This document shows positions 32,464-42,553 of a stretch of DNA of 64,000 bases, piece after piece. Below the pieces are notes generated by a model that was given only the letters and a program-made list of their open reading frames with translations, had not been told where the DNA came from and ran no database searches. This DNA is from Photobacterium carnosum (GTDB taxonomy: Bacteria; Pseudomonadota; Gammaproteobacteria; Enterobacterales; Vibrionaceae), in contig NZ_NPIB01000001.1 in NCBI RefSeq assembly GCF_002849605.1, forward strand, positions 124,001 through 188,000, in the 5' to 3' direction. Position numbers and translations under genes: made by a program. Numbering within the stretch: position 1 is the first letter of the stretch; each line of letters opens with the position of its first letter.

Positions 32464-32487
32464 GCAGACGGATCTACGACCCGTCTG
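32464..32487 (-). other. hairpin between ndh and ycfP
   Basis: CAGACGG (32465-32471) pairs with CCGTCTG (32481-32487) around a 9-base loop. It follows the ycfP stop by about 30 bases on the minus strand, but no T-run follows, so it may be a weak terminator or part of the ndh leader RNA. Confidence 0.4.
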
Positions 32488-32515
32488 TAATCTGTAGGAG
32501 GTAATGGTTCCGTTG

Positions 32516-33055
32516 TTACTGCGCTTTAAACGCTTTTATTTTTTGTAAATGCTGCGAGATTTTTGCAAATTTATGAGATTCATTTTTATCCCAAATTATG
32601 TCATAAAATTGATCTAGCGCATTTTTTGTTTGCTGATTATCTAACACTTCATCATGAGTTGAAAGGATACAAAGGCATTTTCCTGTATTTTTTTTACGAA
32701 AATTTGTTACACACTTTGTCAAAATGTCGTCATATTCCTCTGGACGATCTATTTTACCCTCCATATTAGACTCAGGATGTAAATTAGGATTCAACATTAC
32801 CTGTTTAATACCAGAAAGAAATCCAATCCGTTCCGCCCAATAACCACCAAGACCAACACCACAAATTAAAGGCTGAGGATCATCACTCGTCTCAAGCAAT
32901 TTATGCACTTCTTTTAATAAATGTTGCATATCATGCTTAGGATGAAGAGTACTGTAATTTAGAAAACGAACATCAGAATCAATAAACTGCAATTGCAATA
33001 CTTTATCGTGATTACCAGGACTTGTTGAGTCAAAGCCATGTAAATAAATAATCAT
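32516..33055 (-). CDS. ycfP: YcfP, UPF0227 alpha/beta-hydrolase-like protein
   Basis: A 179-residue protein nearly collinear with E. coli Ycf[25 protein letters not shown] at the start, [13 protein letters not shown], and [10 protein letters not shown] later. The fold is alpha/beta hydrolase, but the nucleophile elbow reads GVGLGGYW with no serine, as I recall for the E. coli protein, so normal esterase activity is doubtful. It precedes ndh, as in E. coli. The nagZ gene that lies upstream in E. coli is absent here. Confidence 0.9.
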   Translation of the reverse strand: MIIYLHGFDSTSPGNHDKVLQLQFIDSDVRFLNYSTLHPKHDMQHLLKEVHKLLETSDDPQPLICGVGLGGYWAERIGFLSGIKQVMLNPNLHPESNMEGKIDRPEEYDDILTKCVTNFRKKNTGKCLCILSTHDEVLDNQQTKNALDQFYDIIWDKNESHKFAKISQHLQKIKAFKAQ

Positions 33056-33267
33056 TGTTATCTCTCGCTATCTAGTAATAATTTTACGTACTATCTATAC
33101 CGACATAGACAAGTTAAATCCATAATACAGACATTGTTTTAACAAATTCAAAACAAAAACATGATCTCACCGACAAAAATGTATTCATTTAGATAATATT
33201 GATCTCAACTCAATGGCTATTTATACATATTTACTTATGCGGTCAAAAACAAGCAAACTATAATAAG

Positions 33268-34197
33268 TTAATCCGAATTAATATACTGAATAAGTTGTTG
33301 CTGTAATTGTAACGCTTGTTGTAAATATTCAGGCTGCTGCCAGAGATCATAACCAACCAAATACCATAATAATGCCAAATACTGACACCATGGCAGCCAA
33401 GCGATAACAGCCGTTAACCACTGCTGTTTATTAAATACCGTTTCGTCATTGATAAGCGCACGATAATCACAATAGTCATGAACGGCTTGTTCAATATCTA
33501 ATACATTAGCAATAATGGTCATCGCCAAATCTAAACTGGGATCCCCTGCTGCTGCATATTCCCAATCAATAATTTTGGCTCTGGTGATAGAATCATCATC
33601 CGTAGACGGTACAATCACGTTATAGCGCCCCAGATCAAAATGGCAGCAACAATCATCAAACGCTACGGGTAAAGGCTGGCTCTGAAAGAAATGATAGATT
33701 GAGAATAGAGACGAGGTGTGATGGTCGGTATGGAGGTGTTGCCAATAATGCTCTGCACGTTGATGGACATCTAATCGCCACCAAGGTAATGGCAGTTGGT
33801 GTACTTTTGCTTGTAGTTGGCACAATGTTTGATTAGAAAATGCTGTTGTTGCTTCTACGCCTGGTAACCATTCAACCACCAGCCCTATCACTTGTTGTGT
33901 CGGTTTTTCTGCCGATGGTTCAACACTAGCAACTAACTGTAATGGCTTTGGTGCTAACTCAGTATCAGCGATCATCGACAATAATTGATATTCATGTTGA
34001 CGCTCAATACCAAATGCTTGCGCAGATGCAGAAAATGGCCGCCAAACATAGTCTTTAATCTGATTGATTGACGGATGAAATAGAGTGAGTTTCCAACACC
34101 GATTCGTCAATCCTCCCGTCAGTTCGGACGCTGATATCAATTCAGTATCAGGTAAGGCAATTAAAAGATCACAATCAAAATGTTCATAATCAACCAT
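33268..34197 (-). CDS. thiK: ThiK-like thiamine kinase
   Basis: Phosphotransferase of the APH/choline kinase fold; E. coli ThiK phosphorylates thiamine for salvage. The ATG at 34197 has GAGGAA eight bases upstream and is preferred over an in-frame GTG at 34212, giving 309 residues. The catalytic loop reads HFDLGRYNV (HxDxxxxN) and the metal-binding segment IIDWEYAAAGDPSLDLA. Position after lpoB is the same as in E. coli. The N-terminal half is divergent, so specificity for thiamine is inferred mostly from context. Confidence 0.75.
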   Translation of the reverse strand: MVDYEHFDCDLLIALPDTELISASELTGGLTNRCWKLTLFHPSINQIKDYVWRPFSASAQAFGIERQHEYQLLSMIADTELAPKPLQLVASVEPSAEKPTQQVIGLVVEWLPGVEATTAFSNQTLCQLQAKVHQLPLPWWRLDVHQRAEHYWQHLHTDHHTSSLFSIYHFFQSQPLPVAFDDCCCHFDLGRYNVIVPSTDDDSITRAKIIDWEYAAAGDPSLDLAMTIIANVLDIEQAVHDYCDYRALINDETVFNKQQWLTAVIAWLPWCQYLALLWYLVGYDLWQQPEYLQQALQLQQQLIQYINSD

Positions 34198-34232
34198 ATT
34201 GCTATTCCTCACCTGATACTAAGGCAGTGTAA

Positions 34233-34826
34233 TTACCAAGCCGCGCTATTGGTTGCTGCGCTTTGAATTACTTGATCTTGATCAGACCACTCAATAGCGC
34301 CTGATTTCAGATCCATCAAGCGCATAGTCACTTTATAATAAGCTTGCTTACCGTTTGATGTTGATTTCATTACCGTTGATACCTTTCCATAAAGCATATA
34401 TTGAGCACCAACCATATTACCAAATTGAATGGCTGTACTTTGGTTTACAAAACGATCATCTTCACGGAAATTTAGCTGTTGGCGTACTGCTTTTACACGT
34501 GCAGGATCAACAAATTTGAATTTACCCGAATCTTGTAAACGCTCAGTAATTATCGCGGTTAAATCTGCGGTATCAACATGATGACGAGTTTGATTTTTAA
34601 TACTATCAACCACAACAATCGGCTCACTACGTGCTGTCATAGAACGAACAGCCGTTGACGCTAACATCTTATCAACCATTGATGATGATAACTTTTCTAA
34701 GTCACTGGAGCCAAAGTTAGTCACTGCATTTTCAATTCCATGTAAGCCACCACCGTAATTAATCGGTTGAGCACAACCCCCTAATAACGTTGCTGCTGCT
34801 AACAAGGCCATTACACTCTTTTTCAT
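34233..34826 (-). CDS. lpoB: LpoB-like outer-membrane lipoprotein
   Basis: A 197-residue lipoprotein: signal peptide with lipobox LLGGC (cysteine 18), then a single domain with PIVVVDSIKNQTRHHVDTADLT and AQYMLYGKVSTVMKS matching the LpoB/YcfM family. In E. coli LpoB activates the glycan polymerase PBP1B from the outer membrane. Whether that pairing holds in this genus is not shown. It sits between ycfL and thiK as in enterobacteria. Confidence 0.85.
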   Translation of the reverse strand: MKKSVMALLAAATLLGGCAQPINYGGGLHGIENAVTNFGSSDLEKLSSSMVDKMLASTAVRSMTARSEPIVVVDSIKNQTRHHVDTADLTAIITERLQDSGKFKFVDPARVKAVRQQLNFREDDRFVNQSTAIQFGNMVGAQYMLYGKVSTVMKSTSNGKQAYYKVTMRLMDLKSGAIEWSDQDQVIQSAATNSAAW

Positions 34827-34860
34827 TTTAACTACCTTTAATTGTCACTATTCTAATTCA

Positions 34861-35256
34861 TCAATTATATGTATCACGTACCACAATACGGTATTGCGTT
34901 GCCATCGTACTAGGAGCAAGAGCTTGCAGTAACAAAACTTGATTATGATTAAGTATCAATGCTCGTGATATTGACGGTGAATGATTTACTTCTAATCCAT
35001 TCACATCATACCAATAAAAGTGATAGTTCAATGATATGGTTGCGTCAGTTTTATTCATGACTTCAACAGATGCATGCAAATAACCGTCACGTCGTTCTGT
35101 TTTCGAATGACTAAATTGAAGCTTATTTGCTAATACCGTATTTCCGATAACAACATGATGGTTACTATTTTCAAGACTGATCGTTGATATTGCTGATCCG
35201 CTACACCCACTAATGAGCGTTGCAAACAATATCGACAACATAGATATATATCTCAT
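34861..35256 (-). CDS. ycfL: YcfL-family lipoprotein
   Basis: A 131-residue protein with signal peptide and lipobox LISGC (cysteine 18), then an immunoglobulin-like beta domain: RRDGYLHASVEVMNKTD and YHFYWYDVNGLEV are typical of the DUF1425/YcfL family. Function unknown. The gene order hinT-ycfL-lpoB is kept from E. coli, suggesting a cell-envelope role linked to LpoB. Confidence 0.82.
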   Translation of the reverse strand: MRYISMLSILFATLISGCSGSAISTISLENSNHHVVIGNTVLANKLQFSHSKTERRDGYLHASVEVMNKTDATISLNYHFYWYDVNGLEVNHSPSISRALILNHNQVLLLQALAPSTMATQYRIVVRDTYN

Positions 35257-35342
35257 GCTACATTAATATACAGCTAGGCTGTAGCCTCCTACATTTTAAT
35301 GGATTACTGATCAATATTATAAGTCTACTCAATAAAATAAAA

Positions 35343-35404
35343 AAAGCTTGAGTGACCAATAGCTGATCATTGTTAGTAGATTAGCCATCTTATACTCAAG
35401 CTTT
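35343..35404 (-). terminator. probable terminator of hinT
   Basis: AAAGCTTGAGT and ACTCAAGCTTT form an 11-bp stem around a loop of roughly 40 bases that can fold further. A T-run follows on the minus strand. It lies between hinT and ycfL, so these are probably separate units. Confidence 0.6.
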
Positions 35405-35452
35405 ATTCTCAATTTATTCTATTGCAATTTAATGCTAAGAATTGAGGACTTA

Positions 35453-35803
35453 TTAGCTGACAATCATTGGACCTAATGGGCGGCCGCCTAATAAATGCAT
35501 ATGGATATGATACACTTCTTGGCCACCAAAAGGATTGCAGTTAACAATCAAACGGTAACCATCTTCAGCAACGCCTTCACTTTCTGCAAGCTTACGTGCA
35601 ACCGTAAACATACGTCCCATCATTAATTCATCTTCTGCTTCAACATCATTGACTGTTGGCAGCAATTTATTCGGAATAATAAGAATATGGCTTGGCGCAC
35701 GAGGATTAATATCACGAAATGCCGTCACTAACTCATCTTGATATAAAACGTCTGCTGGAATTTCTTTGCGAATGATCTTACTAAAAATAGTTTCTTCAGC
35801 CAT
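35453..35803 (-). CDS. hinT: HinT, histidine-triad purine nucleoside phosphoramidase
   Basis: Cytoplasmic HIT-family hydrolase of adenosine phosphoramidates. The ATG at 35803 ([19 protein letters not shown], 116 residues) has GGAG eight bases upstream and matches the E. coli start; an in-frame extension of four codons is rejected. The histidine triad reads [10 protein letters not shown] near the C-terminus. Confidence 0.96.
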   Translation of the reverse strand: MAEETIFSKIIRKEIPADVLYQDELVTAFRDINPRAPSHILIIPNKLLPTVNDVEAEDELMMGRMFTVARKLAESEGVAEDGYRLIVNCNPFGGQEVYHIHMHLLGGRPLGPMIVS

Positions 35804-36155
35804 ATCTGACTCCATTAAATAATCAGCTTACATTAATTCTAGGTTAAGTATGCGCTACCCACGTCTAGAGGGCAATATTGAACACCGTTTTAAACGCTTT
35901 TTTCACTCCACTTTTCATGTTTTACCGTTTTTTTTGCAACCACCATCAAAATATTAATCAATGTTAGCCCTAAAAAGTTAAGATTTTGAAGTTCGAGACG
36001 ATAGATAAATCAAACTAACGTAACATTAGAAATATCAATTATAACAATTAAATCAATCACTTTTAATAATTGCTTTTATACCAAGTGCCATCGTTATAAA
36101 GGATATTGCGATCATTAAGATCGCTATTCTCGGACTTTATGAAATTAGGGATATT
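35804..36155. other. 350-bp divergent promoter region between hinT and a chemoreceptor gene
   Basis: AT-rich. The only structure seen is a short hairpin GCGATC/GATCGC at 36108-36124, about 30 bases upstream of the chemoreceptor ATG and before its TAGGGAT ribosome site. No ORF. Confidence 0.5.
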
Positions 36156-38159
36156 ATGAAAAAAAAATCTCAATCCTCTGTCATACGTCGTATGTACTTA
36201 GGCTTCGCTATCTTGGTAGCATTATTTGTCATCACAATTATATTCATGCTTGATGGTGTCGGCCGTATTCACAACCAATTAAAATCCATTACCGCTGATG
36301 CCCTTCCTCTTGTTTCAATGTCAAATAATGTGAGTGTACAACTACTGGTCGCAGATAAAATATTCAAAGATTATTTAACCAGCCAAGATCCTCAAGCAAT
36401 GACCACTTATCGTACTGAATTTAAAAAACAAACTACCGTTTTTCAACAAGCACGCAATCAATTACAGCAAATCACTAAAAATAACCCACAATTAACAAAA
36501 TCGATTCAAGCATTAACGGCATTAGAACAACGCTATTTTGATGAAGCGACGATTGCGATGACAAACTATCGTTCGTTATTATTAGCGACTAATAAACGCC
36601 AACAATCTTCACGTCAATTTCAACAACTACAAACAGAACTAAATATTGGCATGAAGGAATTTATTAACGAACAAGATAATATTGCTGTTAAAATATTGTC
36701 TAAAAACTATTTTGAAAAATTAAAAGAAACAGAAATCATCACTTTAGACGCATTAGCATCTGATAATACCACTGCTATCGAAAAAGCAATTAAAAGCAAT
36801 AAAATCAGTGTCAATCACCTTAAAAATACCTTCCGTTCTCTCTCCACATTACAACCAAAATTAAAACAAGCCTTTGGTAACTCTGTAGAACAATACGGAC
36901 TAGATATTGGCCGTACTGGTGGCGTTCTCGATCAACATTTTGAATACATCCAAGCACAACACCTTCTCTACAGTAATATTGCAACATTAGCTAAAGAAAT
37001 TAATCAAGCAATGGGTATTGTTGGGGATTTTAATAAACAAGCAAATAATCAAATGAGTAATACGATTACTACAGCAGATAAAACCTATTCTGACGTAGTA
37101 ACAAAAGCACTTATTATCAGCATTATAGTTATCTTGTTAGCCATTATCGTCGGATGGTATTTAGCCCGCAGTGTACGTCGACCTTTAATGGCTATATTAA
37201 AAACATTAGAAACACTAACGGCAGGAAATATGACTCAACGAACAGAAACAAGCACCTTTATTGAGTTTAGTCAGCTTAATCATCACATTAATATGTTGGC
37301 TCAAAATTTACAGCAAATTTTAACGCAAATCAGCCATACATCAGCAGAATTAAGTACCGTCGCAACTGAAAATCACGCTACAACAGCAGAAGCAAAATTG
37401 CGTTTAAATAGTCAGCGTCAGCAAACAGCTTCTGCGGCAACAGCAATGGTTGAAATGGAACATTCTGTTACAGACGTATCAAAAAGTGCCAAAATCACCA
37501 TGGAACGCGTTAATGAGGTAGAACAAGCTTCAGCGACAGGTCGTGAAGTCATGACCAGTAATATCAATACAGCCCATCAGCTCTCTACACGTTTAGATGA
37601 ATCCGTCCATGCCGTTGAACAATTACAAAAAATGAGCCGTAATATTGGCTCAATTTTAGATGTTATTCGTAATATTGCCGATCAAACAAATCTGTTAGCA
37701 CTTAATGCCGCCATTGAAGCCGCCAGAGCTGGTGAACAAGGGCGCGGATTTGCCGTTGTCGCCGATGAAGTTCGCGTATTAGCAAAACGTACTACTGATT
37801 CCACCGCTGAAATTGAAGTTATGATCAAAAACTTACAAACCAGCTCAGGTCAAGCCATGAACATGATGCAAAGTTGCGTCACTGAAATGGATAATAGTAT
37901 TAATCTGGCTTCTAATGCCAATAGTTCAATGGAAGAAATTCAAGCGATTATTATTGAAATCAGTGATATGAGTAGTCAAATTGCACAAGCGGCAGAAGAG
38001 CAACGTTGTACGACTACTGAAATTGCTCGTAGCTTAGAAGATATTAGCTACATTGCAGATAATAGTTATAACACCATGGAAGAGATGGCCGATACTGGTG
38101 TAAAACTAGAACATTTAGCCACCGAACAAAATACTCTCGTTAGTCGCTTCAAATTATAA
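36156..38159 (+). CDS. methyl-accepting chemotaxis protein
   Basis: A 667-residue transmembrane chemoreceptor. TM1 at about 14-34, a long helical periplasmic sensor (35-310), TM2 at about 312-333, a HAMP domain and the cytoplasmic signalling coiled coil with the conserved hairpin tip ([20 protein letters not shown] beginning near residue 506). There is no C-terminal CheR-docking pentapeptide; it ends LVSRFKL. The ligand is unknown: the sensor looks like the all-helical type rather than Cache or PAS. Confidence 0.93.
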   Translation: MKKKSQSSVIRRMYLGFAILVALFVITIIFMLDGVGRIHNQLKSITADALPLVSMSNNVSVQLLVADKIFKDYLTSQDPQAMTTYRTEFKKQTTVFQQARNQLQQITKNNPQLTKSIQALTALEQRYFDEATIAMTNYRSLLLATNKRQQSSRQFQQLQTELNIGMKEFINEQDNIAVKILSKNYFEKLKETEIITLDALASDNTTAIEKAIKSNKISVNHLKNTFRSLSTLQPKLKQAFGNSVEQYGLDIGRTGGVLDQHFEYIQAQHLLYSNIATLAKEINQAMGIVGDFNKQANNQMSNTITTADKTYSDVVTKALIISIIVILLAIIVGWYLARSVRRPLMAILKTLETLTAGNMTQRTETSTFIEFSQLNHHINMLAQNLQQILTQISHTSAELSTVATENHATTAEAKLRLNSQRQQTASAATAMVEMEHSVTDVSKSAKITMERVNEVEQASATGREVMTSNINTAHQLSTRLDESVHAVEQLQKMSRNIGSILDVIRNIADQTNLLALNAAIEAARAGEQGRGFAVVADEVRVLAKRTTDSTAEIEVMIKNLQTSSGQAMNMMQSCVTEMDNSINLASNANSSMEEIQAIIIEISDMSSQIAQAAEEQRCTTTEIARSLEDISYIADNSYNTMEEMADTGVKLEHLATEQNTLVSRFKL

Positions 38160-38167
38160 CAATATAG

Positions 38168-38218
38168 CTCACCGATCACGCTAATAATAACTATTCGATC
38201 GGTGGGTTTGCTTTATTT
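38168..38218 (+). terminator. terminator of the chemoreceptor gene
   Basis: A 10-bp stem (CTCACCGATC with GATCGGTGGG, including a G-T pair) and a T-rich tail. Confidence 0.75.
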
Positions 38219-38229
38219 TACGTCCCAAT

Positions 38230-38245
38230 CAGCAAACGATTGCTT
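38230..38245 (+). promoter_or_regulatory. PurR-like operator upstream of pyrC
   Basis: CAGCAAACGATTGCTT matches 12 of 16 positions of the E. coli PurR consensus ACGCAAACGTTTGCGT, with the AAACG core and dyad kept. It is about 100 bases upstream of the pyrC ATG. E. coli pyrC is a PurR target, which supports the call. Confidence 0.65.
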
Positions 38246-38342
38246 TTTAAAGGAGTAATTATCCACATTGTTTGATTTATCAACTTTACTTCGGCGGGCG
38301 TTACTTTTAGAATCGGACAAATTTTTTGGGAGGGCAGAAAAA

Positions 38343-39374
38343 ATGACGATGTTAACTATTACACGTCCAGACGACTGGCATACACATTTACGTGATGGCG
38401 ATGTACTCGCTGACACAGTTCGCGATATTAGCCGTTATATGGGACGCGCGATTATCATGCCAAATCTTATTCCCCCTGTTACAGATACTGAATCTGCTTT
38501 AGCCTACCGTGACCGCATTCTTCAAGTAAATCCACAAGCTACCTTTTCTCCACTAATGGTTATTTATCTCACCGATAAAACATCCGCAGAAGAAATTCAA
38601 CGAGCACATGCTTCTGGTCATGTTTACGCAGCCAAGCTTTACCCTGCTGGTGCCACCACCAATTCAGATTCAGGCGTTACTTCAATCGATCATATTCGCC
38701 CAGCATTAGAAGCGATGCAACAGGTCGGCATGCCGCTACTGATTCATGGTGAAGTCACCCATCATGATGTTGATATTTTTGATCGTGAAAAAGCGTTCTT
38801 AGACACCGTATTAGCACCTATCGTTAATGAATTCAAAGCGTTAAAAATCGTGCTGGAACATATCACTACGGCAGATGCGGTTGAGTTTGTAACCAATGCA
38901 GGTCCAAATGTTGGAGCAACCATTACTGCGCACCATTTAATGTTTAACCGTAATCATATGTTAGTCGGCGGTATTCGTCCTCACTTCTATTGCTTACCAA
39001 TTTTAAAACGTAATACTCATCAACAAGCGTTAGTGGCTGCGGCAACCAGTGGCAATGCGAAGTTCTTCTTAGGCACAGACAGCGCACCCCATATAAAAGG
39101 ACGCAAAGAAGCGGCTTGTGGTTGTGCAGGATCTTACACCGCCCATGCGGCAATTGAATTATATGCTGAAGTATTTGAACAAGCAGGCGCACTGGATAAA
39201 TTAGAAGCCTTTGCGAGCTTCAATGGTGCTGATTTTTATGGCCTACCACGTAACACTGACACCATTACATTAACTAAAGAAGCATGGAAAGTCGCTGAAG
39301 AAATGCAATTTGGTCATGATACCGTGGTGCCAATTAAAGCCGGTGAAATGATGACTTGGAAAGTACTCCCTTAA
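38343..39374 (+). CDS. pyrC: PyrC, dihydroorotase
   Basis: Zinc enzyme cyclising carbamoyl aspartate to dihydroorotate in pyrimidine synthesis. The ATG at 38343, after the ribosome site GGGAGGG, gives 343 residues starting [20 protein letters not shown]; a longer in-frame reading from a TTG at 38268 is possible but unlikely. Metal ligands: HTH at 13-15, the carboxylated lysine in [13 protein letters not shown], the histidines of IHGEVTH and LEHIT, and the aspartate in GTDSAPH. Type II (class homologous to E. coli PyrC). A PurR-like box lies upstream. Confidence 0.96.
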   Translation: MTMLTITRPDDWHTHLRDGDVLADTVRDISRYMGRAIIMPNLIPPVTDTESALAYRDRILQVNPQATFSPLMVIYLTDKTSAEEIQRAHASGHVYAAKLYPAGATTNSDSGVTSIDHIRPALEAMQQVGMPLLIHGEVTHHDVDIFDREKAFLDTVLAPIVNEFKALKIVLEHITTADAVEFVTNAGPNVGATITAHHLMFNRNHMLVGGIRPHFYCLPILKRNTHQQALVAAATSGNAKFFLGTDSAPHIKGRKEAACGCAGSYTAHAAIELYAEVFEQAGALDKLEAFASFNGADFYGLPRNTDTITLTKEAWKVAEEMQFGHDTVVPIKAGEMMTWKVLP

Positions 39375-39395
39375 TTCAGTTGCTCTAATGATGAT

Positions 39396-39429
39396 AAAAA
39401 AAAGGCTTCCTCTTTAGGAAGCCTTTTTA
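39396..39429. terminator. bidirectional terminator between pyrC and the RND pump operon
   Basis: Stem AAAAAGGCTTCCT/AGGAAGCCTTTTT with a 4-base loop between convergent genes. Confidence 0.9.
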
Positions 39430-39463
39430 GTTTATATTATTGTTCGTTTAAATCCTCTTTACT

Positions 39464-42400
39464 TTACACTATCGGCTGTTGTGCTGTTTGATCTGCTGGT
39501 ATTTTCAATTTATGAAATAAGCGATATAGCACGGGCACCACAATCAATGTCAGCACCGTAGCAAAGCTCAACCCAAACATAATCGTAACCGCCATCGGCT
39601 TAAAGAAAACATCGGGCAGCAAAGGTAACATACCTAAAACAGTGGTTATCGCTGCCATACACACAGGGCGAACACGACTGACTGCTGCATCAACCACCGC
39701 GAGATATTTCTCTTTGCCGCTGGCGATCTCAATTTCAATTTGATCTAACAATACGATACCGTTTTTCACCAGCATCCCCGATAGACTCAAAAATCCAAGT
39801 AGTGCCATAAAACCAAAAGGCGTATTAAGTAATAATAACCCTACCGTTACCCCAATAATTGCCAATGGTACCGTTGCCCACACAATCAGTGCTTCTTTAA
39901 CTTTTTTAAATAAGAAAATTGTTATTAAGAACATGGCTAAATAGCCCATTGGCATGGTTTGGAATAGTGATGCTTTCGCGTCTGCGGATGATTCATACTC
40001 ACCGCCCCACTCCAAGCTATAACCTGCGGGCAAATCAATGGTTTCAATAATAGGTAAAAGACGTGCTTGAACTGATGCCGCCGTTTCATCACCTAAAGGA
40101 TCAGGATCCGCCATAATGGTTAGCATACGTTTTCGGTTTTTACGCACCACTAATGGATCTTCCCAGCGCACATTAACGCCTAATACCACTTGTTGTAATG
40201 GAATATAACCTTGAATGGCTGGGCTCCAAATCTTCATGCCTTCAATGGTACTAATATCAACCCGTTCTTCTTCTGGTAATCGGGCGACTATTGGCATCAA
40301 GTTTGTTCCTTCACGGTACAATCCAATGTTAATCCCTGAAAACGCCATTTGTAGCAGTTCATCAACCTCTTTTTTGGTAATGCCGTAACGTCTTGCTTGG
40401 CTTTCATTAAACACGGGTTCTATAACTTTAGTACGCTCTCGCCAGTCATGACGAATGTTAAAGGCGCCAGGATCAGCATTCATAACATCAACCACTTGTG
40501 ACGCAATGCCTCGAAGGATCGTCGGGTCAGAACCGACAATACGAGCCTCAATTTTAGAACCCGATGACGGGCCTAACATCACCTGTTTGAGTTTGTATTC
40601 AACCTCTGGATGATCCTTATTCATCGATTGACTAAATTTACGCATAACAGGGATCACATCTTCAAAGCGCTTAACTCGAACAATCAATTCACCGTAAGAC
40701 GCATAGCTTTTCTCAGGTGCATAGGTCAGCATAAACCGCTGTGAGCCTTTACCCGCACTCGAACTAACGTAATCAACGCCGTCTTCTGCATTCACCACTT
40801 TTTCTAACGATTTCAAGGTAGTATTAGTGGCACGAATATCTGTCCCTTCAGGTAACCACACATCGACCATAAACATGGGTGTTGTTGAAGCAGGAAAGAA
40901 TGATTGTTTCAACAACGTAAAGCCGTATAAGCTGCCACCAAGCATTAGAATCAATGTCAATATCGTTAGCCATGCACGGCGCATACAAAACTCTAGCGAC
41001 TTTCGGTATACCACAAAGAAAATACCACTATAGGGATCTTTTTGATTTTCACCTTGTTCAACGTTGACATTTTTAAAGAAAATATCAGCAAAAAAAGGCG
41101 TTAATGAAATAGCAGTAAACCAACTTAACATCAGTGAAATAAGCAACACGGTAAATAAAGTTCGGCAATATTCACCGGTTGAATCTTGCGACAAACCAAT
41201 CGGCGCAAAAGCCATGACCGCAATCACGGTTGCGCCCAGTAACGGCCACTTAGTTTGAGTGACAATGTCTGAGGCAGCTTGCGCACGTGTTCGCCCCTTT
41301 TGCATCCCGATCAGAATCCCTTCGACCACCACAATGGCGTTATCCACCAGCATACCCAGTGCAATAACCAATGCACCTAATGATATACGTTGGAGATCTA
41401 TTGCCATCCACTTCATAAACACAAAGGTACCAAGTACGGTTAATAGCAAGATAAGGCCAATTAACAGTCCTGAACGCAACCCCATAAAAAACAGCAGTAC
41501 AATAATAACAATCGCAACCGCTTGGCCTAAGCTAACCACGAAACCACTGACTGATTTATCAACTTCTGTCGGCTGGCTATATACCTCATCGATATCAATA
41601 CCAACGGGTTGTTGTTCTTTGAGCTCTGCCAATCGCTGCATCACGCGTTGACCTACTTCAACAACATTGACGCCTTCGACAAATGACACCCCCATATTAA
41701 GCGCTTGATGACCATTAAAGCTGACTAAATTATCTGGGATCTCTTTGAAACCTTTCTTAATATCAGCAACATCACGCAAATAAATTAATCCATTTGCGCC
41801 TTTATCGGTAATGATTAAATCACCCAACTCATCAACATTCTTAAACTCACCCGTCGGATGAACACGAACATATTCATCACCAATACGCACAGCTCCCGCA
41901 CTTGTAACTAAGTTTTGGGTCGCTAAAATGTTATAAATCGTATCCAGTGAAATACCTAAACTGCTTAAGCGTTGCATCGATATTTCAATAAACACTTGCT
42001 CTTGCTGATTACCCGTAACAGAAACCTTACCAACACCACTCACTAGCTCAATTTCACGGCGTAAGTAATCAACGTAATCACTTAGCTCTTTATAACTATA
42101 ACCCTCACCTGTGATCGCCAATAAAACGCCGAATACATCACCAAAATCATCAATCACTTTTGGCTTTGCAACACCCGGCGGCAAGTTTGATGAAATATCA
42201 TTCACTTTACGTCGTAACTCATCCCAAATTTGCGGTAAATCATCAGGTCCATAATTATTTTTCATGGTGACTGTAATTTGAGAGAGCCCTCGGCTAGACA
42301 GTGAATTAACTTCATCAACATAAGTCAGTTGTTGAATTGCTTTCTCTATCGGATAAGTCACTTCTTCTTCTACTTGTTGCGGTGTAGCCCCAGGATAAGC

Positions 42401-42553
42401 AGTAACAACCATGGCATCTTTAATCGTAAAAGCCGGATCTTCTAACTGTCCAAGACCAAAGAAAGACACAGTGCCACCAACTAAAAATATCAGTGTAAGC
42501 ATCCAGCTAATCACTTTGTTTTTAATAAAATAGGTCGCGATATCTTGTTTCAT
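39464..42553 (-). CDS. RND efflux permease (VexK/TriC-like)
   Basis: A 1029-residue inner-membrane proton-driven exporter of the HAE family, with 12 transmembrane helices in two halves and two large periplasmic loops. The N-terminus KNKVISWMLTLIFLVGG and motifs GATVIAVMAFAPIGLS and SLSGMLVKNGIVLLDQIE are typical. In helix 4 the proton-relay pair reads VDNAIVV rather than the VDDAIVV of AcrB, a variant that I recall from other RND branches. It starts at the stop of the second adaptor gene. Substrates are unknown; two-adaptor pumps such as V. cholerae VexIJK or Pseudomonas TriABC are the nearest analogues. Confidence 0.92.
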   Translation of the reverse strand: MKQDIATYFIKNKVISWMLTLIFLVGGTVSFFGLGQLEDPAFTIKDAMVVTAYPGATPQQVEEEVTYPIEKAIQQLTYVDEVNSLSSRGLSQITVTMKNNYGPDDLPQIWDELRRKVNDISSNLPPGVAKPKVIDDFGDVFGVLLAITGEGYSYKELSDYVDYLRREIELVSGVGKVSVTGNQQEQVFIEISMQRLSSLGISLDTIYNILATQNLVTSAGAVRIGDEYVRVHPTGEFKNVDELGDLIITDKGANGLIYLRDVADIKKGFKEIPDNLVSFNGHQALNMGVSFVEGVNVVEVGQRVMQRLAELKEQQPVGIDIDEVYSQPTEVDKSVSGFVVSLGQAVAIVIIVLLFFMGLRSGLLIGLILLLTVLGTFVFMKWMAIDLQRISLGALVIALGMLVDNAIVVVEGILIGMQKGRTRAQAASDIVTQTKWPLLGATVIAVMAFAPIGLSQDSTGEYCRTLFTVLLISLMLSWFTAISLTPFFADIFFKNVNVEQGENQKDPYSGIFFVVYRKSLEFCMRRAWLTILTLILMLGGSLYGFTLLKQSFFPASTTPMFMVDVWLPEGTDIRATNTTLKSLEKVVNAEDGVDYVSSSAGKGSQRFMLTYAPEKSYASYGELIVRVKRFEDVIPVMRKFSQSMNKDHPEVEYKLKQVMLGPSSGSKIEARIVGSDPTILRGIASQVVDVMNADPGAFNIRHDWRERTKVIEPVFNESQARRYGITKKEVDELLQMAFSGINIGLYREGTNLMPIVARLPEEERVDISTIEGMKIWSPAIQGYIPLQQVVLGVNVRWEDPLVVRKNRKRMLTIMADPDPLGDETAASVQARLLPIIETIDLPAGYSLEWGGEYESSADAKASLFQTMPMGYLAMFLITIFLFKKVKEALIVWATVPLAIIGVTVGLLLLNTPFGFMALLGFLSLSGMLVKNGIVLLDQIEIEIASGKEKYLAVVDAAVSRVRPVCMAAITTVLGMLPLLPDVFFKPMAVTIMFGLSFATVLTLIVVPVLYRLFHKLKIPADQTAQQPIV

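Noticed and set aside
38268-38342. 25-codon N-terminal extension of PyrC from a TTG
   Set aside because: A strong GGGAGGG site directly precedes the ATG at 38343, and homology begins there.
41259-41651. 130-codon frame on the plus strand inside the RND permease gene
   Set aside because: Antisense shadow of membrane-helix codons; Ile/Ser/Thr-rich without domain features.
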